Below the pieces are notes generated by a model. It was not told where the DNA came from and did no database searches. It saw only the letters and a program-made list of their open reading frames with translations. Source: Oscillospiraceae bacterium (GTDB taxonomy: Bacteria; Bacillota; Clostridia; UMGS1810). Taken from it: DNA of 64,000 nucleotides. The DNA lies in contig SVJH01000009.1 of the NCBI GenBank assembly GCA_015069095.1, positions 19,455 to 83,454 of the forward strand, in the 5' to 3' direction. The translations under genes were made by a program, and so were the position numbers. This document shows, piece after piece, positions 43,736 through 50,902 of the stretch; positions within the stretch are counted from its first letter, which is position 1; the number at the start of each line of letters is the position of its first letter.

Positions 43736-44926
43736 TTATTTATTTACTATTGCTATTTTCAAACCTTCCATTTTAAGGTTGGTTTCAAGTGCTTCATTTA
43801 TTTTATCAAGCGGATATTTGTGAGTAATTAACTTTTCAAGCGGAATTCCTATTCCCTTTGCTCGTTTTAAAAAGTCAAATGTTGTGGCATAATCACGAAG
43901 TGTGTATACCCAAGAACCAACAGTTGTAATTTCTTTTGCACAAATATCAAAGTGCGGATTGATTGTTGCATCTCCACCGTTTATAAAGAAACCAAGTTCG
44001 CAAAGACCGCCGCCGTTTCTTATAAATTTATAAATGTTGGCGTGTGCTATTGGAGAGCCTGTACACTGGAAAGCAAAATCTGCTTCGTAGCCTCCAAATG
44101 CAGTCTTAACTGCACCGGCAAGTTCTTCAATACCTTTGTGATTTTTAAAGTTAACAGTTTTTGTTGCTCCCATTTCTTTTGCAAATGAAAGTCTTTTTTC
44201 TTCGCCGTCAACAGCAACAATGTTTTCAATACCCATTGTTCTAAGAACTGCAATACATATAAGACCAATTGGTCCGCATCCCTGAACAACTACTCTTGAA
44301 TTGAATCTTAAAATTCCGGTTGTTTTTGCTCTTTCTACTGCATGAATTAAAACTGCACAAGGTTCAATAAGTATTCTTGAATCAAGGTCAAGATCACTTA
44401 CATTAAACACAGTAGAGCCGCCTCTTACAAGTATGTAATCTGCAAACCAGCCGTTTAAGTGAATGTCATCGTCAGGAAGAAGTCCGTAAACATCTGCTCC
44501 GCCGACGTTTTGCTTGTTAAGGTCAAACATTGTGATATCCGGATTGTCCTTAAATATCATACAGGTAACAACTTTATCTCCAACTTTAAGAGGTTTTCCA
44601 GCGCTGTCTTTAGATACGTTTTTACCCATTTTTACAATCTCACCTGTTCCTTCATGACCAAGTGCAACAGGAATAAGATTAAAAGGATCTCTTTTAAATT
44701 CATGTGCGTCTGTTCCGCAAACGCCACAACCTTCAACTTTGACTAAAATGTCATCGTCGCCAACAGGCGGCATTGGATATTCCTTAATTTCAAACTTTTC
44801 TTTTTGTGTAAGCATTGCTACCTTTGCAGTTTTTGGAATATCTCCTGAAAAAGATGGGCTGTTTGAATTTAATCCGGAAATAACCTGTTTTACTATTTCT
44901 TCAATATTTACTGAATTGATATCCAT
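43736..44926 (-). CDS. Zinc-dependent medium-chain alcohol dehydrogenase with encapsulation peptide
   Basis: A 396-residue MDR-family dehydrogenase. The catalytic zinc motifs GCGVCGTDAHEF and ALGHEGTGEI are present, as is the Rossmann motif VVQGCGPIGLICIAVLRTMG. The CxxCxxC structural-zinc lobe of classical alcohol dehydrogenases is missing. The N-terminus (VNIEEIVKQVISGLN) is an encapsulation-type helix with a linker before the catalytic domain. It probably reduces propionaldehyde to 1-propanol and regenerates NAD+ for PduP, a role filled by iron-type PduQ in other loci. The start at 44926 follows AGAGGGAAA. Confidence 0.88.
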   Translation of the reverse strand: MDINSVNIEEIVKQVISGLNSNSPSFSGDIPKTAKVAMLTQKEKFEIKEYPMPPVGDDDILVKVEGCGVCGTDAHEFKRDPFNLIPVALGHEGTGEIVKMGKNVSKDSAGKPLKVGDKVVTCMIFKDNPDITMFDLNKQNVGGADVYGLLPDDDIHLNGWFADYILVRGGSTVFNVSDLDLDSRILIEPCAVLIHAVERAKTTGILRFNSRVVVQGCGPIGLICIAVLRTMGIENIVAVDGEEKRLSFAKEMGATKTVNFKNHKGIEELAGAVKTAFGGYEADFAFQCTGSPIAHANIYKFIRNGGGLCELGFFINGGDATINPHFDICAKEITTVGSWVYTLRDYATTFDFLKRAKGIGIPLEKLITHKYPLDKINEALETNLKMEGLKIAIVNK

Positions 44927-44946
44927 GGTATTTCCCTCTATTCTCA

Positions 44947-45414
44947 TTATTTAAGTTCTTCAAAAACTTTTTGTGCATAGTCGCCAAGATAAGTATCTTG
45001 TTTTTCGCTGCCACCACTAACACCAACTCCGCCAACAACCTTGCCGCCTTTTATAAGCGGAACACCACCGCCGAAGATTACTATCTTTCCGCCATTGGTA
45101 TTTTGGATTCCATAAAGTTCTCCGCCAGGTTGTGCAAGTGGCTTTAGTGTTTTTGTAGCCATTTTTAAAGAAACTGAAGTAAATGCCTTATTTACCGCAA
45201 TATCATAACTTGCAATGTAAGCATCGTCCATACATTCAACGCAAATTACGTTAGCGCCACAATCGGCAACTGCAACAACTGCTTTTACGCCGATTTTTTC
45301 TGCTTCTTCTTCAACTTTTCTTACAATGTATCTTGCTTCGCTTAAAGTAAGATTTGTACTTTTTATAGCATTTACAACGTTTTTTACAATTTCTTCTATA
45401 TTTCTATTGTTCAT
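44947..45414 (-). CDS. PduO C-terminal/GlcG (DUF336)-like protein with encapsulation peptide
   Basis: A 155-residue protein with the heme-binding HbpS/GlcG/PduO-C domain (LSEARYIVRKVEEEAEKIG, VAVADCGAN, GVPLIKGGKVVGGVGVSGG). It lacks the cobalamin adenosyltransferase domain of full PduO, as expected where no B12 enzyme is present. The N-terminus NRNIEEIVKNVVNAIKS looks like an encapsulation peptide. The ATG at 45414 lies 4 nt after the aldolase stop, so it is translationally coupled. Its function in glycyl-radical compartments is not established. Confidence 0.88.
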   Translation of the reverse strand: MNNRNIEEIVKNVVNAIKSTNLTLSEARYIVRKVEEEAEKIGVKAVVAVADCGANVICVECMDDAYIASYDIAVNKAFTSVSLKMATKTLKPLAQPGGELYGIQNTNGGKIVIFGGGVPLIKGGKVVGGVGVSGGSEKQDTYLGDYAQKVFEELK

Positions 45415-45418
45415 AACA

Positions 45419-46222
45419 TTATTTACCAAGTTGTGCTAAAACCTGTTTTGTAATCTGTGCAATTAAATCTGCATCATCATTTGATGAGCAATTACCTGTG
45501 CAGTTACCGCCACATGAATGACAACTTGGTTTGCCTTCCTGTACATTTGGACAGATATCTGCAGGATGTTTACCTTTAAGACCAAACTGTCTTCTGATTT
45601 CGTATAATCTTTGAACCTGAGCGTTTGTAAGTTCTTTTGGTCCGCCAAGTTGTTTTGATTTAAATAAAAGTTCTGCATAAAACTCTAATGATTCCATTTT
45701 GTGATATGCATTAAGAAGTGAATCTGAATATGAAAGAGCACCGTGATTTGCTAAAAGCACTGCATCATAATACTGAAGGTATTTTTCAACTGCGTCAGGA
45801 ATTTCGTTTGTTGAAGGTGTACCGTATTCAGCAATCGGAACGCATCCAAGTGCAATAACTGCTTCAGGCATAATTGGCTGTGTAAGCGGAATACCTGCAA
45901 TTGCAAAACTTGTTGCATAAATAGGATGAGCATGAACAACTGATTTAACGTCAGGTCTTTCTTTATACACTCTCATATGCATTTTGATTTCTGAAGATGG
46001 CTTAAAGTTTCCATTTGCCTGAATAACATTACCTTCTGCATCTACTTTACAGATGTATTCAGGTGTCATAAAACCTTTACTTACGCCAGTTGGTGTGCAT
46101 AAAAATTCGTTGTCAGAAATTTTAACTGAAATGTTACCATCATTTGCAGCAACCATCCCTCTGTCGTAAATTCTTTTACCGATGTCACAAATTTGTTTTT
46201 TAATTTCGAATTCTGATACCAT
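45419..46222 (-). CDS. fucA: Class II (zinc) aldolase, fuculose-/rhamnulose-1-phosphate type, with Cys-rich C-terminal tail
   Basis: The enzyme splits L-fuculose-1-P or L-rhamnulose-1-P into DHAP and lactaldehyde; the latter is reduced to 1,2-propanediol. The 267-residue protein has AANDGNISVK, TPTGVSKG, the zinc ligands in SVVHAHP and a later His in LANHGAL. After about residue 215 there is a tail absent from ordinary FucA: a linker with six cysteines (CPNVQEGKPSCHSCGG, NCTGNC) and a terminal amphipathic helix DLIAQITKQVLAQL, an encapsulation peptide. It is the first gene of the second unit, behind its own promoter. A GGAGTAA site precedes the ATG. Confidence 0.92.
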   Translation of the reverse strand: MVSEFEIKKQICDIGKRIYDRGMVAANDGNISVKISDNEFLCTPTGVSKGFMTPEYICKVDAEGNVIQANGNFKPSSEIKMHMRVYKERPDVKSVVHAHPIYATSFAIAGIPLTQPIMPEAVIALGCVPIAEYGTPSTNEIPDAVEKYLQYYDAVLLANHGALSYSDSLLNAYHKMESLEFYAELLFKSKQLGGPKELTNAQVQRLYEIRRQFGLKGKHPADICPNVQEGKPSCHSCGGNCTGNCSSNDDADLIAQITKQVLAQLGK

Positions 46223-46274
46223 TTTATTTACTCCTTTTTATTGGTTTTTAACCTTGTTTTTCTAATTCTCTTAC

Positions 46275-46345
46275 ATAATACAACACAAAAGCAAAAAAGT
46301 CAATAGTTTTTGTTGTTTTTTCTTTATTTATGTTTGTTTTTCTTG
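46275..46345 (-). promoter_or_regulatory. Internal promoter P1 (fucA unit) with candidate DeoR operator
   Basis: On the minus strand TTGACT (46298-46303) and TATTAT (46275-46280) are 17 bp apart, ahead of the aldolase gene. About 24 bp upstream of the -35, CAAGAAAAACAAACATAAA (46327-46345) matches 18 of 19 bases at the dehydratase promoter. This splits the locus into two transcription units. Confidence 0.7.
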
Positions 46346-46351
46346 TTTTTG

Positions 46352-46777
46352 CTATTTTATCAAATAATCCACCAATTTTTTTACTCCTTTTCCACTTTTT
46401 GAATCTAAGTGAAATACCTTTTTGCAACCCGAAAGTCTAAGCCACCTTTCCGCCCTTTCGGGGTATGCACCATTGCTTTCAATATGTGTTACAATACCTA
46501 TAACCTCGCGATTTACAAGGCAAGTTATATTTGGCGGAAAAAGCGAAAAATCATCTAAAGCACTTATCATAAGTCCAACAACATCAGCTTCATACGAATA
46601 AAGTGCAAGTGCCGATGCAAGTGAAGCATTTTCGGCATATTCTCCCGGTGTATCTATCACAATATCGTGATAATTTATGTACTGTGTCTTATGATAATGC
46701 ATTGGTTCGTCTTTTATTTTCTGTGTTAATGTGGTTTTTCCGGCACCACTTTTACCTATAAATATTATTTTTCTCAT
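46352..46777 (-). CDS. pduV: EutP/PduV-like small GTPase
   Basis: A 141-residue P-loop GTPase with Walker A GKSGAGKTT, the switch DTPGEYAE and a late base-specificity region (THIES). PduV-type proteins associate with microcompartments and have been linked to their positioning. The start overlaps the stop of the PduU/EutS-like gene by 4 bp (ATGA). It is the last gene of the dehydratase unit, ahead of promoter P1. Confidence 0.9.
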   Translation of the reverse strand: MRKIIFIGKSGAGKTTLTQKIKDEPMHYHKTQYINYHDIVIDTPGEYAENASLASALALYSYEADVVGLMISALDDFSLFPPNITCLVNREVIGIVTHIESNGAYPERAERWLRLSGCKKVFHLDSKSGKGVKKLVDYLIK

Positions 46778-47127
46778 GTCTTTGTTATTTCACACACGGT
46801 AAAGAGAAGTTTGTTTTTACAGTAAGAACATACACCTTCAAGTGCTTCTTCTACCTGCGATACAGTACCTGTTACAATAAGTGTTCCGCTAAATCTGTCT
46901 ACAAAACCAAGTTCTGCGCCAGAAGTTTTTATTGCAATATCTCCTGCAATAATCGCAGTTTCCGACGGTGATATAGTAACAATACCGATTGCACCGTGAT
47001 GTTCTTTTGCCGGATCAAGTCCAAGTTTCTGATACAAAATTTCATCTGGGTTTGCTATGATATGCGCTATTGTTATTTGTTTTCCCGGAACAAGTTCCTG
47101 AATAATTCTTGTTTTTTCGTTATTCAT
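46774..47127 (-). CDS. pduU: Circularly permuted BMC-H shell protein, PduU/EutS-like
   Basis: A 117-residue shell protein of the permuted type. The N-terminal strand RIIQELVPGKQITIAHII is the beta-barrel and pore-cap segment of PduU/EutS. A BMC core follows (GAIGIVTISPSETAIIAGDIAIK, then SGTLIVTGTVSQVEEALE). Such hexamers have a barrel that closes the central pore. AGGAGG precedes the ATG. It lies between the activase and PduV genes. Confidence 0.92.
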   Translation of the reverse strand: MNNEKTRIIQELVPGKQITIAHIIANPDEILYQKLGLDPAKEHHGAIGIVTISPSETAIIAGDIAIKTSGAELGFVDRFSGTLIVTGTVSQVEEALEGVCSYCKNKLLFTVCEITKT

Positions 47128-47128
47128 T

Positions 47129-47914
47129 TTATCCTCCTATCACCGTATTTTTAAAGTAATTTTGTGCTTCATTAAGTAGCTGCGCCATTTTTTCATTATC
47201 AGGCGGTATTAAATGCGAAAGTTCATACTCTCTTAAAAGCCCTGTGTATTTATCCTGTCCAAGTCTGTGATAAGGCAAAAGATGCATTTTATCTACCTTT
47301 GGAAGTGTAGATGCAAACTTTGCTATACTTGCTATTTCTTCTTTTGTATCGTTAAAAGTAGGAATTACAGGAACTCTTACAGAATAACTTTTTGCAACTG
47401 ATGAAATTTTTACTGCGTTTTCAAGTACACTTTTATTACTTTTACCACAAAACAATTTGTGTTTTTCATCATCTGTATGTTTTATATCCATTAAAAAGTA
47501 GTCTATATACGGAAGTACTTCTGATATTTTTTCAAACGGAATATATCCAGTTGTTTCAATTGCAGTATTTATTCCACGCATTTTGCAAAGAGCAAAAATT
47601 GCTTTGGCAAATTCTGTTTGCAAAAGTGCCTCGCCGCCTGAAAGTGTAACTCCGCCGCCTGAACGTCTGTAATAACTTTCATCACGAGCAATAATATCAA
47701 CTACTTCGCCGGCTGTTATATCCTTCCCGACTGTTTTTTCTTTTCCGTCTGATATAAGTTTTTCGATTTCATAGTTTTGACCTTCGGGATTACAACACCA
47801 TTTGCAGCGAAACATACATCCTTTTAAAAAGATAATTGTTCGTATTCCAGGCCCATCGTGTACCGAAAATCTTTGAATATCAAAAATTCTTCCTGTTACA
47901 TCATTAAAATCCAT
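47129..47914 (-). CDS. Glycyl-radical enzyme activating enzyme (radical SAM)
   Basis: A 261-residue radical SAM activase that installs the glycyl radical on the neighbouring dehydratase. The N-terminus reads VHDGPGIRTIIFLKGC, with the cluster motif C-M-F-R-C-K-W-C. TLSGGEALLQ is the SAM GGE motif. The protein is shorter than the ~300-residue activases of glycerol dehydratase or choline lyase, and the usual eight-cysteine ferredoxin insert after CNPE is absent. Its ribosome site AGGAG overlaps the left target duplication of the inserted MITE-like element, which separates it from the dehydratase gene. Confidence 0.93.
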   Translation of the reverse strand: MDFNDVTGRIFDIQRFSVHDGPGIRTIIFLKGCMFRCKWCCNPEGQNYEIEKLISDGKEKTVGKDITAGEVVDIIARDESYYRRSGGGVTLSGGEALLQTEFAKAIFALCKMRGINTAIETTGYIPFEKISEVLPYIDYFLMDIKHTDDEKHKLFCGKSNKSVLENAVKISSVAKSYSVRVPVIPTFNDTKEEIASIAKFASTLPKVDKMHLLPYHRLGQDKYTGLLREYELSHLIPPDNEKMAQLLNEAQNYFKNTVIGG

Positions 47915-47929
47915 TTTATTCTCCTAAGG

Positions 47930-48196
47930 TGACAGAAGATATCCGAACCTCGATTTTCAAAGATTAATTTTTGATTCTGCCACGTTAAAATACTCGGCAA
48001 TCCGTCAGGATTGCCTGCGTTTTTGCCTTGAACAACCATAAAATTCCCTCATTGAAAATTCATAGACCTTAAACCGATGAAATTTCGAGGGGATTTTTGT
48101 GCGGAAGATGAAGCAAGGCTGACGCCTTGCAAAGATGACAAGCCGAAATACACCGAAATTACGCTGTTTAAGGCGTAGTTCGGATATCTGCTGTCA
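47930..48196. mobile_element. MITE-like element with 19-bp terminal inverted repeats
   Basis: The left end TGACAGAAGATATCCGAAC (47930-47948) and right end GTTCGGATATCTGCTGTCA (48178-48196) are inverted repeats with one mismatch. Both sides carry the direct repeat TCCTAAGG (47922-47929 and 48197-48204), an 8-bp target duplication. Inside are two perfect hairpins, GGCAATCC/GGATTGCC (47996-48015) and GCAAGGC/GCCTTGC (48113-48130), and no open frame. The insertion is 2 bp after the dehydratase stop and rebuilt the activase ribosome site. It must be moved by a transposase encoded elsewhere. Confidence 0.85.
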
Positions 48197-48205
48197 TCCT
48201 AAGGA

Positions 48206-50719
48206 TTAAAATCCTGCTTGTTCAGTTCTGCTTATAATATCGTCCTGGAGCGCTCTTGAAAGGGTTGTGAAAAGTGCACTGTAGCCTGCAACACGCACAA
48301 CAAGATTTTTATAATTTTCAGGATGTGCCTGTGCATCGCGCAGTGTTTCACGGCTTACTACATTAAACTGCATATGTGAGCCTTTACGGTCAAAATATCC
48401 TCTTATAAGCGATACAAAATTTGTAAGACCTTCAATGCCCGAAAGTGCTGACGGGTGGAACTTCATATTATAAAGCGTACCATTTGATGCAATTGCATGG
48501 TCAAGTTTTGATACTGAGTTTGCTGCCGCTGTAGGTCCTAATGTGTCGCGTCCCGCCGCTGGCGATACTCCGTCTGCAATTGGTGTAAAAGCAAGTCTTC
48601 CGTCTGGAGTTGCACCCGTTTGCGAGCCTAAAAGCACATTTGCAGATACAGGATACATACCTGCCTGAAATGCTCCGCCTCTTGGATTTTTATATTTTTC
48701 AAGCGGTTTTGTGTAAGTATAGGCGACATCACGCGCCATCATATCTACTTCGTCAATATCGTTTCCAAATCTTGGAAGTTCTTCTATCATTTTGAGTATT
48801 TTGCCGTACTCTGTTTCATGTCCTATTGCGTTTTGTACCTGTTTATACACTAAAGCAATATCGTCCTTTTCAACATTAACACCCTGATCTGCCATTTTAG
48901 AAACAATTTCCAGTGTGATTTCGTATGATTTATCATTACCATTTGAAAAGTTTGCATCAATAGCGTTTTTGAGTGTTTCCATACTGATTTTCTTTTCTTC
49001 AAAAACAAGTTTTTTAACAGCATATAAGGCATCTGCCATATTTGCCACTCCAAACCCTTGCGGACCTGTAAAGTTATATACAGCACCGCCTTCCTGAACA
49101 CATTTTCCTCTTTTTATGCAATCGTCAACCATACAAGAAAGATAAGGCATAACACCTTTTTCCATATGAGCAAGGTCAATTGCATTATCTGCATTTACAA
49201 GAAGTTTTATCTGATAGTTCATATGCGCTTTATATGCATCATAAAACTCTTCAAAGGTACTCATTTTTGTAACGTCGCCGGTTTCGACGCTTATTCTTAC
49301 ACCATTGTCCATTCCATTTGAGAACACAAGTTCTAACGGTTTTAACATATTAAAGAATGCGGCATCGTGCCAGCCTTCTGTTTTACCTGCTTTTTGCGGT
49401 TCAACACAACCTATTATGTTATAATCTCTTGCATCTTCTATCGAAAGTCCACGACTTAAAAGTGATGGTATAATAACCTCGTCATTGTAATAAGCAGGAA
49501 GTCCTACTCCTGTCCTTGTAAGTTCTGCAGCTTTTAATAAAAACTCGTTAGGCGAGCCATTCCATACCCTTACAGAAAACGAAGGTTGTGGCAAAAGGAC
49601 GTGCATTGTTGCCGAAATACACATAAACGAAAGTTCGTTTGTTGCATCGTTTCCATCTTTATCCTGTCCGCCTGCAATAAGGTTCTGGAAAAGACTGTAT
49701 CCTGCAAAACCTTCTGCCGAAACTTTATCTCTTACTTTATTTAAATCGTTAAGTTTTATCCATATACAGTCTAAAAGTTCCTGTGCTTCTTCTTTTGTTA
49801 TTATACCTTTTTCAATATCTTTTTTGTAATACGGATACATATACTGGTCAAAACGTCCGGGAGATATTGAATGTCCGCTTGATTCCATCTGCAAAAGCAT
49901 TTGTACAAACCAAAAACTCTGACACGCCTGATAAAAAGTTTGTGCGCCGTACTCAGGAACGCGCTCGCAGTTTTCCGAGATTTTTAAAAGTTCTTCTTTT
50001 CGTTTTGCATCCATACAATTTTCTGCTTCTTTTTTTGCAAGTAAAGCATATCTTTTTGCGTATAAAATTGCTGCCTCGCAAGATTCAATAACTGCTTCTA
50101 AAAATGCAGTTCGTCTTGCACAGTCTGCGTCTGAAAAATCAATCTTTTCAAGTTCACTCTTTGCTTCGTCTATAATACCGCGATACCCTATTTTTAAAAC
50201 TTTATCATACTGAACAGTAACGTGTCCTACTCCATTGTAGAAATAGTTTCCGACTGTAAATATATTGTGCTCAATCGAAAGTTTTGTTTCAGGCGCCATA
50301 TAAGAATAGGCAAGCTCGCTCGTTGTTTTACCTTCCCAATAAGGGAAAACACTTCTTAATGTATTTTTTGTTTCTTCCGATATGTAAAACGGATCAGCGC
50401 TTCTTTCGGATACCGTATCAAGTTCTTCTTCAAGCCATTTATAAGAAAACTCAGGAAAAATCTGACATCCCCTTGGAGCAATTGTTGCACTTCCCACAAT
50501 AAGTTCATTGTATCTTATTATAATAGGGATATTTTTAAGTATATGTGAAAAAGCTTTCGCGCGTCTTGTTACCATAGGGAGTCCTTCAGTTTGTTTGTAA
50601 GACTCTGTAACTAAAACTGCACGGCTTGCTTCAATTTCAGGCATATTTCTGTATAAATCTTCTTTTAACGCATCAATTCTTGACGTTTTAGGTATTTCTT
50701 TAAAATTAAAGCTTTTCAT
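48206..50719 (-). CDS. Glycyl-radical (B12-independent) 1,2-propanediol dehydratase
   Basis: An 837-residue glycyl-radical enzyme that dehydrates 1,2-propanediol to propionaldehyde in the microcompartment lumen. The active-site cysteine and glutamate are in GCVEPQ (C438, E440), followed by Asp 452 in EGWHDAAF. His 166 and the HS pair 283-284 (SGHSISPGRFD) match the substrate residues of glycerol/propanediol dehydratases and not choline lyase. The radical loop is RVAGYSALF (Gly about 812). The start at 50719 (MKSFNFKEI) follows AAGGGAAA; upstream codons are in the leader. There is no obvious encapsulation peptide. It is first in the unit dehydratase-activase-PduU-PduV. Confidence 0.95.
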   Translation of the reverse strand: MKSFNFKEIPKTSRIDALKEDLYRNMPEIEASRAVLVTESYKQTEGLPMVTRRAKAFSHILKNIPIIIRYNELIVGSATIAPRGCQIFPEFSYKWLEEELDTVSERSADPFYISEETKNTLRSVFPYWEGKTTSELAYSYMAPETKLSIEHNIFTVGNYFYNGVGHVTVQYDKVLKIGYRGIIDEAKSELEKIDFSDADCARRTAFLEAVIESCEAAILYAKRYALLAKKEAENCMDAKRKEELLKISENCERVPEYGAQTFYQACQSFWFVQMLLQMESSGHSISPGRFDQYMYPYYKKDIEKGIITKEEAQELLDCIWIKLNDLNKVRDKVSAEGFAGYSLFQNLIAGGQDKDGNDATNELSFMCISATMHVLLPQPSFSVRVWNGSPNEFLLKAAELTRTGVGLPAYYNDEVIIPSLLSRGLSIEDARDYNIIGCVEPQKAGKTEGWHDAAFFNMLKPLELVFSNGMDNGVRISVETGDVTKMSTFEEFYDAYKAHMNYQIKLLVNADNAIDLAHMEKGVMPYLSCMVDDCIKRGKCVQEGGAVYNFTGPQGFGVANMADALYAVKKLVFEEKKISMETLKNAIDANFSNGNDKSYEITLEIVSKMADQGVNVEKDDIALVYKQVQNAIGHETEYGKILKMIEELPRFGNDIDEVDMMARDVAYTYTKPLEKYKNPRGGAFQAGMYPVSANVLLGSQTGATPDGRLAFTPIADGVSPAAGRDTLGPTAAANSVSKLDHAIASNGTLYNMKFHPSALSGIEGLTNFVSLIRGYFDRKGSHMQFNVVSRETLRDAQAHPENYKNLVVRVAGYSALFTTLSRALQDDIISRTEQAGF

Positions 50720-50767
50720 TACAATTTCCCTTTTCGTTTTTATGGCTATTTTACTATTATTGTATAT

Positions 50768-50812
50768 AATGTAACACAAAAAAAAGAAAAAGTCAAGAAA
50801 AACAAAGATAAA
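50768..50812 (-). promoter_or_regulatory. Promoter P2 (dehydratase unit) with candidate DeoR operator
   Basis: On the minus strand TTGACT (50791-50796) and TACATT (50768-50773) are 17 bp apart. CAAGAAAAACAAAGATAAA (plus strand, 50794-50812) overlaps the -35 and is 18/19 identical to the element at P1, in the opposite orientation. Binding here would block polymerase. Confidence 0.7.
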
Positions 50813-50866
50813 AACAAAAATAATCACATTTACAAAGAAAAATCACAGATTTTTATAAAATGCAAT

Positions 50867-50897
50867 AAAAAAGGCTTTCTTATTGAAAGCCTTTTTT
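50867..50897 (-). terminator. Terminator after the second giant hydrolase gene
   Basis: AAAAAAGGCTTTC pairs with GAAAGCCTTTTTT around a 5-nt loop. It ends the giant gene just upstream of the dehydratase promoter. Confidence 0.88.
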
Positions 50898-50902
50898 AAA
50901 AA

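Noticed and set aside
44947..45414. PduO-like gene as a cobalamin adenosyltransferase
   Set aside because: Only the C-terminal GlcG/HbpS-like domain is present; the adenosyltransferase domain is missing and no B12 enzyme is encoded.
37324..50812. Metabolosome for choline or ethanolamine
   Set aside because: There is no EutBC and no choline-type active site. The dehydratase has the His and Asp positions of diol dehydratases, and a fuculose/rhamnulose-phosphate aldolase is included.
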